A program made the position numbers and the translations under genes. Below, in pieces: positions 1-7,958 of a stretch of DNA of 64,000 nt. The stretch's first letter is position 1, and each line of letters starts with the position of its first letter. This DNA comes from an uncultured Lachnospiraceae bacterium. GTDB lineage: Bacteria; Bacillota; Clostridia; Lachnospirales; Lachnospiraceae. Under the pieces are notes generated by a model. The model was not told the DNA's origin and did no database searches. It worked only from the letters and a program-made list of their open reading frames with translations. Location of the stretch: assembly GCA_910580195.1 (NCBI GenBank), contig CAJTWA010000007.1, forward strand, positions 39,125-103,124, read 5' to 3'.

Positions 1-653
1 ATACCCCCTTTTTCTTCTAGGATTGCAATGCCGGAATCCAGCAGCGACTGGTCCCCCCGGAACTTATTGATGACAAGCCCCTTGACCCTGCCCCGTTCTT
101 CCTCTGCCAGCAGCATCAGCGTACCAAGGAGCTGGGCGAACACGCCGCCCCTGTCAATATCCCCCACAAGCAGCACCGGCGCATCCAAGAGCTCCGCCAG
201 CCCCATGTTGACAATATCACAATCCCGCAAGTTGATTTCCGCAGGGCTCCCTGCGCCTTCCACCACAATAATGTCTGTCATCCCTTCCAGCTCCCGGAAG
301 GCCCTTTTAATATCCGGGACCAAATTTTTCTTATACGCAAAATATTCCCTTGCGCCCATATTCCTCAGCACCCGCCCATTCACAACCACCTGCGAGCCTG
401 TATTGTCCGTGGGCTTCAACAAAACCGGGTTCATCAAAACGGAAGGGGCAATCCCCGCCGCTTCTGCCTGCATGGCCTGCGCCCTGCCCATTTCAAGGCC
501 TTCCTCCGTAATAAAGGAATTCAATGCCATGTTCTGGGACTTAAAAGGGGCAACCCGGTGCCCATCCCGCTTCAACACCCTGCAAAGCCCCGCCACCAGA
601 AGGCTCTTCCCCGCCCCCGACATCGTCCCCTGCACCATAATCACCTTTGCCAT
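1..653 (-). CDS. cobQ: Cobyric acid synthase CobQ, N-terminal part (runs off the window)
   Basis: CobQ amidates the side chains of adenosylcobyrinic acid a,c-diamide to give cobyric acid in adenosylcobalamin synthesis, in the cytoplasm. The reading frame has no stop before base 1, so only about 217 N-terminal residues are present. It begins [19 protein letters not shown], containing the modified P-loop of the BioD/CobQ family. Further on it has SQNMALNS and [13 protein letters not shown], both typical of cobyric acid synthases. The start at 653 follows an AGGAAGGAG ribosome binding site. The upstream genes on the same strand encode a B12-riboswitch-controlled ABC importer and a CbiK-type chelatase, so a role in corrinoid metabolism fits. 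A gap of about 585 bp of repeats separates it from the ABC ATPase gene, so shared transcription is uncertain. The C-terminal glutamine amidotransferase domain is outside the window. Confidence 0.93.
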   Translation of the reverse strand, partial: MAKVIMVQGTMSGAGKSLLVAGLCRVLKRDGHRVAPFKSQNMALNSFITEEGLEMGRAQAMQAEAAGIAPSVLMNPVLLKPTDNTGSQVVVNGRVLRNMGAREYFAYKKNLVPDIKRAFRELEGMTDIIVVEGAGSPAEINLRDCDIVNMGLAELLDAPVLLVGDIDRGGVFAQLLGTLMLLAEEERGRVKGLVINKFRGDQSLLDSGIAILEEKGG

Positions 654-726
654 AGCTTCCGCCGCTCCTTCCTAAAAATCCCTTTCCTCCCCATCCACTT
701 TGCACATCTTAGACACAGACAGTAAC

Positions 727-918
727 CTTCACCAGCCCATTCCACCGCAGCAATCCTCCGCCAGCAGCCCATTCCACCGCAGCAATCCTCCTCCAGCAGC
801 CCATTTCACCACAGCAATCCTCTACCAGCAGCCCATTTCACTGCAGCGATTTTCCGCCAGCAACCTATCACACTGCAGCAATCTATTACCAACAGCCTAT
901 CGCACTGCAGCAATCTGT
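727..918. repeat. 32-bp tandem repeat, six copies
   Basis: Six degenerate copies of a 32-bp unit (core CCAGCAGCCCATTCCACCGC, then AGCAATCCTC-like) follow each other without spacers; the CCAG motif recurs every 32 bases. The period is not a multiple of three and no gene covers it, so it is non-coding. It lies between the ABC ATPase gene and cobQ, upstream of cobQ. Confidence 0.85.
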
Positions 919-1054
919 TTTCTTTTCTATTCGATACACAGGCAATTTGGGGCGCCCTTCCCCTAAGCAAACCTTCATGGGCGCCCTTAGTGGAGGTGAA
1001 ATCCACTGCTTACGAAGACTTAGGAACGAGGGCTTTCCCGAGTTCCTTAGCCGT

Positions 1055-1206
1055 AGTTAGCAGTTAGTTCACCGGAACGTTGCCCAGTTTGCGTGGGGAA
1101 GGGCTGCCCCAAATTGCCGTCCGTCCCCAAAGTTAGCAGTTAATTCACCAGAACGCTGCCCTGTTTGCATGGGGAAGGGCTGCCCCAAATTGCCGTCCGT
1201 CCCCAA
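1055..1206. repeat. 76-bp direct repeat, two copies, beside a hairpin-rich segment
   Basis: Two adjacent 76-bp copies start at 1055 and 1131 with AGTTAGCAGTTAGTTCACC and AGTTAGCAGTTAATTCACC. Each copy contains GGGGAAGGGCTGCCCCAAAT. An inverted version of this last motif lies at about 946-968, so the 945-1206 stretch can fold extensively. Two smaller hairpins lie between: one around 1018-1052 (CTTAGGAAC with GTTCCTTAG) and one around 989-1007 (AGTGGA with TCCACT). No known riboswitch was recognised here. Confidence 0.75.
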
Positions 1207-1238
1207 AAATCCCCCCTCTTGCATTATCCGCTGCAGCA

Positions 1239-2051
1239 TTAGGGCCATCCACTAATCTGCCTGACATACGCAGCCAATTTCTCATTTTTCAGAAATTCCC
1301 CTCCCTTAAGCCCAAACAGCCTCTCCATAAAATCAGCCTCAAACACCTCTTCCGGCGTACCGTACCGTTCCACATATTCCCCTTTCAGGCAGAGTATCTT
1401 ATCAGACACGATTTTTGCAAGGTCCAGCTCATGCAGCGACATAATGACTGTAAGGCCCTTTTTGTCCCGCAATTCCTGCAGTATGGACAAAAACTCCAGC
1501 TTATACCGGATATCCAGATAGGAAGTGGGCTCGTCCAGCACCACAAGCTCCGGCTCTTGGCAGATTGCCCTTGCCAGCATGACACGCTGCTTCTGGCCGT
1601 CGCTGGCCTTGTCAAATTCCTGTTCCTTTATTTCCGCGGTATGGGTCAGTTCCATCACTTCATCCACAATCCTTTCATCCTCTTTGGAGAGGACGCCAAA
1701 CCATCCAGTATAGGGATACCTGCCCGTGGCAACCATATCCCGGCAGGTTTTCAGCTCCGCCTTTACTTTCTGTGTCAGCACCACGGACATTTTCTGTGCC
1801 AGCTCGCTGGGCCGAAAGCCTCCTAGCAGCTGTCCCCCAAGGTATGCTGCCCCGCCAACCAGCTGCAGCTGCCCTGCAATGCTTTTTAGGACGGTAGATT
1901 TCCCTGCGCCGTTTGGGCCTATCAGGCTTAAGATTTCCCCTTTGGGCAAGGCAATTTCCATTTCTTTAACCAAAGGTTTCCCGCCGTACCCTACGCACAT
2001 TTTTTCTGTGGAAAAATAGTAGTTCTTCCTATTTGTGTCCATTTCATGCAT
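1239..2051 (-). CDS. btuD: ABC transporter ATP-binding protein, BtuD/FhuC type
   Basis: This is the cytoplasmic ATPase that powers a type II (BtuCD-like) importer, probably for a corrinoid. The protein is 270 residues. Walker A is GPNGAGKST at about residues 45-53, the signature region is SDGQKQRVMLARA (a variant of LSGGQ), Walker B is LVVLDEPTSYLD, and the switch histidine is in MSLHELDLA. The start at 2051 (MHEMDTNRKNYYF) follows GGAGG with 6-base spacing. The permease gene lies just upstream and the cobalamin riboswitch heads the operon, which points to corrinoid or cobalt-tetrapyrrole uptake. The substrate is inferred from context only. The 5' end has been tandemly duplicated: two decayed copies of its first codons and RBS sit upstream. 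A longer in-frame reading (to 2729) overlaps the permease gene and is not credible. Confidence 0.9.
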   Translation of the reverse strand: MHEMDTNRKNYYFSTEKMCVGYGGKPLVKEMEIALPKGEILSLIGPNGAGKSTVLKSIAGQLQLVGGAAYLGGQLLGGFRPSELAQKMSVVLTQKVKAELKTCRDMVATGRYPYTGWFGVLSKEDERIVDEVMELTHTAEIKEQEFDKASDGQKQRVMLARAICQEPELVVLDEPTSYLDIRYKLEFLSILQELRDKKGLTVIMSLHELDLAKIVSDKILCLKGEYVERYGTPEEVFEADFMERLFGLKGGEFLKNEKLAAYVRQISGWP

Positions 2052-2208
2052 GGCTTTCCTCCATACCCTATTCGCATTTTTCCATGGAAAAATAGCAGCC
2101 CTCCGCATCCGCGCCCATTTCATGCATAGCTTTCCTCCATACCCTATTCGCATTTTTCCGTGGAAAATAGCAGCCCTCCGCATCCGCGCCCATTTCATGC
2201 ATGGCTTT
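2040..2208 (-). repeat. 75/76-bp duplication of the permease-end/ATPase-start junction
   Basis: The motif GGAAAGCCATGCATGAAATGG occurs (reading the minus strand) with its ATG at 2202, 2127 and 2051, giving periods of 75 and 76 bp. The two upstream copies are almost identical to each other. The third is the real start of the ATPase gene and is more diverged. Each copy carries an RBS, an ATGCATGAAATGG start and a YFS-EK-like coding stretch. The upstream copies run into stops after about 16 codons. The permease stop codon (2195-2197) lies inside the first copy. Confidence 0.88.
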
Positions 2209-3214
2209 CCTTCCGCCGGCTTACCATCACCCAAAGCACCACAGGCGCGCCGAAAATGGCTGTCACGGTGCTGATGCTTAACTCTGTGGGCGCAAGCATT
2301 GTCTTTGCAAGGAGGTCGCAGAAAAGGCAGAACACGCTCCCTCCCAGAAAACAGGCAGGCACCATGAAAATAGGCTCCGCCGTATGCAAAAGTTTTTTCA
2401 CCAAATGCGGCGCAGCAATCCCCACAAAAGAAATCGGCCCTGCAAAGGCTACGATGCAGGCGGATAAAATGCTGGAAAACAGCACAATACACACCCGCAG
2501 CAGGCGGATATTCACCCCCACGCTCTTTGCATAGGCATCCCCCAGCATATAGGCGGCAAGGGGCTTGGACATCAGGAATACCAGCAAGGCCGTCACGGAA
2601 ACTACCGCCGCCATCACCTCCACATTTTCCCATGTCATCCCGGAAAAACTGCCCCGGGACCAGTTGTGGAGGTTTACGATATCCGCATCCTCCGCAAAAG
2701 TCACCACCAGTTCCGTGATGGCAGAGCATATGTAGCCTATCATGACGCCGCTGACTACCAGCATGGACATATTATTGACTTTACGGGACATCAGAAGCAC
2801 GAACCCCATGGACAGCATAGCTCCGAAAAACGCGGAAAGGATCATGGCAGCCGAGGATACCCTTACGCCCCTCCCCATGAGGAATACCATCACAAGGGCT
2901 ACCGCCATCTTCGCGCCGGAGGAAATCCCCAGCACAAAAGGCCCTGCAATTGGGTTATTGAAAAATGTCTGCAGCAGGTATCCCGCAAGGGAAAGCGCCC
3001 CGCCAAGTATCAGGACGGCCGCCGCCCTCGGGAGCCGGATATCCCATAAAATTTTCCTTACCATTTCACTGCCTTCCTGCCCGGTTAGCTCCCGCAACGT
3101 AATATGCACGCTCCCTATGCAGAGATTCAGGATGAAAAAAAGCAGCGCGCCAATCCCAAGCAAAATCAGGACTGTAACGATTCTGAATGTTCTGTTTTTA
3201 TGCCTGCCAGCCAT
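2195..3214 (-). CDS. btuC: FecCD-family ABC transporter permease (BtuC-like)
   Basis: This is the integral membrane subunit of a type II ABC importer of the BtuC/FecCD/FhuB family, which moves corrinoids, heme or siderophores across the membrane. The protein has about 339 residues with an N-terminal membrane segment (TVLILLGIGALLFFILNLCI) and roughly ten hydrophobic segments. The family signature regions RLPRAAAVLILGGALSLAG and GPISFVGIAAPHLVKKLL (the ATPase coupling helix) are clear. The start at 3214 (MAGRHKNRTF) follows GAGGAGAAGG; an in-frame ATG at 3241 has no RBS. It follows the substrate-binding protein gene on the same strand and runs into the duplicated ATPase start. Corrinoid specificity is inferred from the riboswitch and the neighbouring CbiK gene. 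Confidence 0.92.
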   Translation of the reverse strand: MAGRHKNRTFRIVTVLILLGIGALLFFILNLCIGSVHITLRELTGQEGSEMVRKILWDIRLPRAAAVLILGGALSLAGYLLQTFFNNPIAGPFVLGISSGAKMAVALVMVFLMGRGVRVSSAAMILSAFFGAMLSMGFVLLMSRKVNNMSMLVVSGVMIGYICSAITELVVTFAEDADIVNLHNWSRGSFSGMTWENVEVMAAVVSVTALLVFLMSKPLAAYMLGDAYAKSVGVNIRLLRVCIVLFSSILSACIVAFAGPISFVGIAAPHLVKKLLHTAEPIFMVPACFLGGSVFCLFCDLLAKTMLAPTELSISTVTAIFGAPVVLWVMVSRRKESHA

Positions 3215-3266
3215 GGCATCCTTCTCCTCACTTCCTGTCATGCTGCCGTACCGCCCGGCATACTGC

Positions 3267-3450
3267 GCACTTCCCTAGCCTTTTTCTATGTTACTGCATC
3301 AGCATCCCGGACATACACCAAAACTTATAGCAGCACTTCCCTAGCTTCTCTCCTATGCTTCTGTATAAGTTATTCTGGCATACGCAAGAGCTTACAGCGG
3401 CACTTCCCTAGCTTTTCCCCTATGTTGCTGCATCAGCCCTGCCCTATGGT
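3267..3450. repeat. 66/67-bp tandem repeat, about three copies
   Basis: GCACTTCCCTAGC recurs at 3267, 3333 and 3400, each followed by a TCCTATG-CTGCAT-like stretch. The array fills the spacer between the substrate-binding protein stop (3444) and the permease start. It has no conserved reading frame. Confidence 0.8.
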
Positions 3451-4676
3451 ATCTTTCCGGTAAGGGGGAAAAGATAATGCATGTTTTCTTTTTTCCCTTG
3501 GAGCATGTTATGGATATCTTCCAGCAAATAGCCAATGGAAAGGGACTGCTGGTACATATCGTTGGCCGTGCACCAGACATTTCCCTCTTTCACAGCCTTG
3601 AAATCTGAAAGGACCCCGCATTTATCGGCCAGTTCTTCCACGGTGGACACGCCGCCGTCTATGGAACTGTTGTAAATGAGGAAATCTGCGTCCTTTGCAC
3701 CAGCGTAAAACTCTTCCACCTGCATATTCATGGTGGAACGCTTTGTTTCCGGCTCCCCCAAATCCTCAAAAATATAGTCCCCGCCTGCAAGCCCTATTAT
3801 TTTCGGGATGTAATCCGAAGGCTGGCGCACCTGCACCAAGCCGTTTGAGGTAATGAAGAAAAAAGCGACTGTCTGGCCTGTTTTTTCTTCTGCGCTTACC
3901 CGCGCAAGGATTTCCTGCTGCCCTGCAAATATTTTTTCCGCCTCTTCCTCTTTCCCCAGCAGCGCGCCATAAAATTTCACCCATTCCACCCTGCCGAGGG
4001 GATGGGGCTCATAGCTGGAATAATCCGTCAGGACAGGGATGCCGAATTCCCCCAGCTTTTCTACCACTTCCGGGGCATGGGAAATCATCATGTTTTCTAT
4101 GGCAAGGGCGCAGTGGCCTGAAACAAGCAGTTCATAGTCCGGCATGTTATATTTCCCGGCATACAGGATTTTGCCCTGCGCCATGGCCTCCTTTGCATCT
4201 TCAATATACCAGTTTTCTTCCTTTTGCCCGGAAAAGGCAATGGCATCCAGCCCGCCCAATTCACAGAACATATCCATTACGGAAGAGGCTACTAGGTAAA
4301 TGTTTTTTACCGGGCGTTTTAACACCACAAGCTGGCCGCCTTGGGTTTTCTTTTCCCCTAATGCTTCCCCTAAATCCTTAGGCGGTTCTTTCCCTTCTGG
4401 CACAAGGAAAAACTGCGTGCCGTCCATGGTTAGCGTCAGCAGGGCATACCCGCCCTCGTAATAATCAACCGTAAAATTTTCGGCGTATTGCAGTTCCATG
4501 CCTTTTTCGTATATCAGTCCTGCTTCTTCCCCTGTTTCTTTCCCATCCCCTGACGCAGCGTTTTCGTCTGCCGCTTGAGCGGGCTTTGGATTAGAAACGG
4601 GGGAAAGGCTGCCGCAGCCTGATAGCCATAGCAACCCTGCAAGAAACAGTAAAAACATCTTCTTCCTGCTTTTCAT
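3444..4676 (-). CDS. ABC transporter substrate-binding lipoprotein (BtuF/FecB type)
   Basis: This is the extracellular substrate receptor of the importer, held on the outer face of the membrane by lipid. The signal peptide ends in the lipobox LSGC with Cys at residue 21. A Ser/Ala/Glu-rich linker follows, then a periplasmic-binding-protein type 2 fold (VKNIYLVASSVMDMFCELG, GLDAIAFSG, YELLVSGHCALAIE, IPVLTDYSSYEPHPLGRVEWVKF). The total is 410 residues. The EPHPLGR motif resembles the hinge regions of cobalamin, iron and heme receptors. The start at 4676 follows GGGGGA; a GTG four codons upstream is also possible. It lies 18 bp after the preceding lipoprotein gene and upstream of the permease and ATPase. 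The riboswitch makes a corrinoid or cobalt-tetrapyrrole ligand the best guess; heme cannot be excluded. Confidence 0.88.
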   Translation of the reverse strand: MKSRKKMFLLFLAGLLWLSGCGSLSPVSNPKPAQAADENAASGDGKETGEEAGLIYEKGMELQYAENFTVDYYEGGYALLTLTMDGTQFFLVPEGKEPPKDLGEALGEKKTQGGQLVVLKRPVKNIYLVASSVMDMFCELGGLDAIAFSGQKEENWYIEDAKEAMAQGKILYAGKYNMPDYELLVSGHCALAIENMMISHAPEVVEKLGEFGIPVLTDYSSYEPHPLGRVEWVKFYGALLGKEEEAEKIFAGQQEILARVSAEEKTGQTVAFFFITSNGLVQVRQPSDYIPKIIGLAGGDYIFEDLGEPETKRSTMNMQVEEFYAGAKDADFLIYNSSIDGGVSTVEELADKCGVLSDFKAVKEGNVWCTANDMYQQSLSIGYLLEDIHNMLQGKKENMHYLFPLTGKIP

Positions 4677-4694
4677 TTTGTCCCCCACATGCGG

Positions 4695-5948
4695 TTATTC
4701 TTTTTTGATTGTGCCTGAATGGAAGGTCAATGTGTATTCTACTTCATGGGGCCTGCTCATTGCTACTGTGTCCCCAATGGCGCCGATTGGCTCGTCAAAG
4801 CCCGGGATAGGGAATTCAAATACGGAACCGCCTTCCGTCGTGGTTGGGAGATATTTCTCCCCGCCCACTACCATATAGTCATAGTCCGGGCTGCTCCACT
4901 TTATGGTTGCCGTTGCTTTCCCATCTGCCACGGTAAGCGTTGCGGGCGACAGAACCTCTGCCCTGCCGCTTCCACCCGTAAGCGTGACTTCTATCTGGTA
5001 GGTGCCATCCTCTAAGGCATCTGCATTTTCCCCTTGGGTACCGCCTGTTTGGGCACCTATGCCTTTCCCTTTGGAACTATCTTTCTGGGCGTCTGCGCCC
5101 TCCCCTTGCGCCCCATCCTTCTGGGCATTTGCGCCTTCCCTTTGCGCCCCGTCTTTCTGGACATCCACGCCTTCCTCTTGCGCTCCGCCTTTCTGGGCAT
5201 CTGCGCCTTCCCCGCCGACTCCTGCCGGGACTGGGTTGGTAACAGTAGCCTTGTGGTCGTACCATTTCCCTTTTTTCCCAATCAGGGCTAGGTCAAATTC
5301 TTCCCCAAGCGCGGGGACTGGCACATCAAAGCCATAGACCTCCTCCGTGATGCCATCGCTGTATGTGACAGAGTCTTCCGTGGGGGCAAGCAGCTTAGCC
5401 CCCTCTTTCTTGGCATCCTCGGCGCGCCCGGGGTACAGGTTTACAATGTTCTTAGATGCAAGGGAAATATGGATTTCCATGTTCCCATCCTTCACCGTCA
5501 GCGTCCCCTTGCCATCACAGGCTTCGCTTACATGGAACATGCCGCTGTCTGTCTTGAACTCCGCTAGGTATGTCCCATCTGCTAACTGTCCCGCCGCATC
5601 TGCCCCTTCTCCGGTCCCTGCCAGCGTTCCCTGCCCTGTTTCCTGCCCGGCTGCTGTTCCAGAGGAAGTTCCCTGTCCCTGCCCTATTTTTGCCCCTGTT
5701 TCCTGCCCGGCTGCTGTTCCAGAGGAAGTTCCCTGTTCCTGCCCTATTTCTGCCCCTGTTTCCTGCCCGGCTGCTGTTCCAGAGGAAGTTCCCTGTCCCT
5801 GCCTTGGTCCTGCCTCTGTTTCCTGCCCAGCAGCAAGTTCCGCTGGCGTCCCCTGTGCGTTCCCTTCCGTTGCGCTGCCTGTCCCCCCGCAGCCGCCAAG
5901 CAAGGCGGCCGCAAGGAGCAGCGCTGCCATTCCCATATGTTTCTTCAT
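4695..5948 (-). CDS. Lipoprotein with two related beta-type domains and repeat linkers
   Basis: This is a surface lipoprotein of unrecognised exact family. The signal peptide ends in LGGC with Cys at residue 20. A long linker contains three near-identical 20-residue repeats around GTSSGTAAGQETGA (60-bp DNA repeats at about 5640-5830). Two domains of about 110-120 residues follow. Each opens with DGTY, then TLTV-DG, then a strand with S-N or S-P and an aromatic-rich segment (the second has SSPDYDYMVVGGEKY). A second Gln/Gly/Asp-rich linker (AQKDGAQ-type repeats) separates them. The domain pattern resembles NEAT-like iron/heme-binding modules, but this is a judgement by eye. The start at 5948 has an AGGAG site. 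It sits between the cbiK-like and receptor genes in one B12-regulated transcript, so capture or hand-over of a metal-tetrapyrrole is plausible. Confidence 0.75.
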   Translation of the reverse strand: MKKHMGMAALLLAAALLGGCGGTGSATEGNAQGTPAELAAGQETEAGPRQGQGTSSGTAAGQETGAEIGQEQGTSSGTAAGQETGAKIGQGQGTSSGTAAGQETGQGTLAGTGEGADAAGQLADGTYLAEFKTDSGMFHVSEACDGKGTLTVKDGNMEIHISLASKNIVNLYPGRAEDAKKEGAKLLAPTEDSVTYSDGITEEVYGFDVPVPALGEEFDLALIGKKGKWYDHKATVTNPVPAGVGGEGADAQKGGAQEEGVDVQKDGAQREGANAQKDGAQGEGADAQKDSSKGKGIGAQTGGTQGENADALEDGTYQIEVTLTGGSGRAEVLSPATLTVADGKATATIKWSSPDYDYMVVGGEKYLPTTTEGGSVFEFPIPGFDEPIGAIGDTVAMSRPHEVEYTLTFHSGTIKKE

Positions 5949-5964
5949 TTTGCTCCTGCCCCTC

Positions 5965-7338
5965 TTAATCCATTGCATCTGCCGTATGTTCTACATAAAG
6001 ATTCTGGATGGCTTCAATAGAGCCAAGGCCAGCCACCTGTGCGCCTACGCTTTCAAACTTCCCAGAAGCCCGGAACATGCTGAGCCAAGAATCTTCCTCT
6101 GCCCCTGCCATGTCATTATTGGCATGGTCGCCTGCCACAACCATCAAGGGGCGTAAGATTACTTTTTTGTAGCCCGCCTGCGCTACGGCCTCTATCACTG
6201 CCTCACAGGACGTTTCTTCCGGTTCCCCTTCCACAGTCCCAATAAATACATTTCCGTAACCGAGGGTTCCCATCTGGGACTGCATCTGGCTATAGGATAC
6301 CTTTGCTGTATGGGAAGTCCCATGGCCTAAAAATACAAATGCAGCGCCGTCCTCTTTGGCTGCCTCTAGGCTTCCATATGCCGCATCCTTGACGGCTGCC
6401 TCTGTAAGCGCTTTTGCAACTGCTTCTTTATCCCCATTCACAACCGCCGCATCTGCCCCAACCTCGCCGAGAAGCGGCTCTGCTACCTTTACGGTTTCAA
6501 ACTTCTCCCGGTAGGCCTCTACGGATTCCATCAGTTCATCATATTCTGCGCCATGCATCAGGTGGGTCGGCTGCACCACTAAATTCTTCACGCCATTGCT
6601 TACTGCGCGTTCTAATGCCTGGTCCATATTGTCAATAAATTCACCGTCGCGGGCCTGCACATGGTTAATGATAATCTGTGAGGTAAAAGCCCTTCTCACA
6701 GACCAGCCCGGGTTGGCTTCCTGCAGGGCGTCTTCAATGCTTTTAATGTCCTCCACGCGGCTGCTGTTATAAGAAGTGCCGAAGCTGACTGCCAAAATCT
6801 CATTTTCGCCAATCCCATCTTGGTTCCTTGGGTCATCTTGGGAGGCATCCCCGGTATCCAAGCCAAAATAATCCGGGCTGGCATTTTCGCCTTCTACCAA
6901 TTCCTTCTGGGCATCTGTCAGGGCATCCCATGCCTCTTTCGCTTCGGTGCACTGCCCATCGGTAGTTTCTGTCCGTTCCTGCACATATATGGCGTCAATC
7001 CGTGCAGCAGCTTCATCGGCTGCTGCCTTGTCGCCATCTTCCTGACTAGCTTCTGCTTCTCCTTCTGGCTGGCTGTCTTTGCCTTCCCCTTCTAGCTGGC
7101 TGTCTTTGCCTTCCCCTTCTAGCTGGCTGTTTTTGCCTTCCCCTTCTGGCTGGCTGTTTTTGCCTTCCCCTTCTTGGCTGGCGCCTTCCGGCCCCTGCTT
7201 TTCTTGGGAAGGGCTACCGCCTTCTTCTGCCTGCCCTGCGGCCCCGCCGGGCGCTGGGGCTTCTTGGGAACAACCCGCCAACGCCAAAGCGCACGCCATA
7301 TTCCCTGCTAGTAACACAGAAATAAGTTTCTTTTTCAT
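5965..7338 (-). CDS. cbiK: Lipid-anchored CbiK-type cobaltochelatase
   Basis: CbiK enzymes insert Co2+ into sirohydrochlorin in anaerobic cobalamin synthesis. This 457-residue protein has a signal peptide with lipobox LAGC (Cys23), a Gly/Glu/Ser/Gln linker of about 80 residues with GEGK-SQ repeats, a short helical segment (AWDALTDAQKELVEGE) and then the chelatase fold from about residue 178. Visible family motifs are AVSFGTSY, VQPTHLMHG (His259, His262), FLGHGTSH (His339, His343) and VVAGDHANNDMAG (His405); family knowledge makes two of these histidines metal ligands. An extracytoplasmic CbiK is unusual, though a periplasmic CbiK is known from Desulfovibrio. It is the first gene after the cobalamin riboswitch. 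Its export suggests cobalt or tetrapyrrole handling at the surface, not ordinary cytoplasmic synthesis. Confidence 0.9.
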   Translation of the reverse strand: MKKKLISVLLAGNMACALALAGCSQEAPAPGGAAGQAEEGGSPSQEKQGPEGASQEGEGKNSQPEGEGKNSQLEGEGKDSQLEGEGKDSQPEGEAEASQEDGDKAAADEAAARIDAIYVQERTETTDGQCTEAKEAWDALTDAQKELVEGENASPDYFGLDTGDASQDDPRNQDGIGENEILAVSFGTSYNSSRVEDIKSIEDALQEANPGWSVRRAFTSQIIINHVQARDGEFIDNMDQALERAVSNGVKNLVVQPTHLMHGAEYDELMESVEAYREKFETVKVAEPLLGEVGADAAVVNGDKEAVAKALTEAAVKDAAYGSLEAAKEDGAAFVFLGHGTSHTAKVSYSQMQSQMGTLGYGNVFIGTVEGEPEETSCEAVIEAVAQAGYKKVILRPLMVVAGDHANNDMAGAEEDSWLSMFRASGKFESVGAQVAGLGSIEAIQNLYVEHTADAMD

Positions 7339-7585
7339 CCTTTTCCCCTTTCCCTTTTTTCAGCAAAACTTTTTGGCAGGATACCGTTTTTTGCATCCTG
7401 TGCCTTTGCGGCAGCATCTTTTACAAACGCGTTTTCTGGGCAAACTGAGCCTTGGAAAAACTGCACACAAAAAGAGCCCGGAAACGGACCCCTGATACAC
7501 CATGCCGCCCCCATGGAACCATTTCCATGCAGCCTGCACATCTTATTGTTAGGTATTCAACATCCCAAAAGACTCCCTTAGAACT

Positions 7586-7620
7586 AAAAAAACCTTTACC
7601 ATAAAAACTACGGTAAAGGA
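7586..7620 (-). terminator. Intrinsic terminator of the cobalamin riboswitch
   Basis: Read on the minus strand, CCTTTACC and GGTAAAGG form a perfect 8-bp stem around a GTAGTTTTTAT loop, followed directly by seven U residues. It lies about 115 nt after the aptamer and 250 nt before the chelatase start, so it is the likely expression platform: B12 binding would favour termination. Confidence 0.88.
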
Positions 7621-7734
7621 TGATACACCTAATAACAGTAAACTTGCAGATATGCTGGTACAAGCAAGCGCCTACCCTGCTTCTGCAAACCTTAACGTAC
7701 AACCAGTTACTCGTGGCCCGAAACAAATCGTTCT

Positions 7735-7905
7735 GTACAACATCCAGGCAGGTTTCCCGACTTAAAAATCATCACAGCAGCCACCTTCCCAGTTTCCCAG
7801 TGGTATACCGGCTTCTGCTCCCTTATTACGGTGACGAGTTCGTATGGGACTTACACCCATTTTCCCTTTTCACCAAAACAACGTTAGTTTTTGCACATTG
7901 CTTTG
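7735..7905 (-). promoter_or_regulatory. Cobalamin (AdoCbl) riboswitch aptamer
   Basis: The minus strand carries the ordered conserved blocks of the cobalamin riboswitch: GGTGAAAAGGGAA, then ATGGGTGTAAGTCCCAT, GTCACCGTAATAAGGGAG, CCACTGGGAAACTGGGAAGG, and near the 3' end GATGATTTTTAAGTCGGGAA followed by ACCTGCCTG. The CCACTG element corresponds to the B12 box. It is oriented toward the chelatase/lipoprotein/ABC genes and is followed by an intrinsic terminator, so it should switch off the operon when cobalamin is plentiful. Confidence 0.93.
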
Positions 7906-7958
7906 ACACCTGTATGTATTTTATTCAATTGAGTAGAGTATACCATATTTTTCTAAAT

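Noticed and set aside
28..675. Plus-strand ORF of 215 residues at the left edge
   Set aside because: It is the antisense of cobQ; the minus frame carries clear CobQ motifs and a good RBS.
727..918. Possible CRISPR array because of 32-bp periodicity
   Set aside because: The whole unit repeats with no unique spacers, and no cas genes are near.
2052..2729. N-terminal extension of the ABC ATPase reading frame
   Set aside because: It overlaps the permease gene in another frame and is only open because of the duplicated segment.
5347..6156. Plus-strand ORF of 269 residues rich in Pro, Ala and Ser
   Set aside because: It mirrors the repeat-rich lipoprotein gene; its composition follows from the Gly/Gln/Thr repeats on the other strand.
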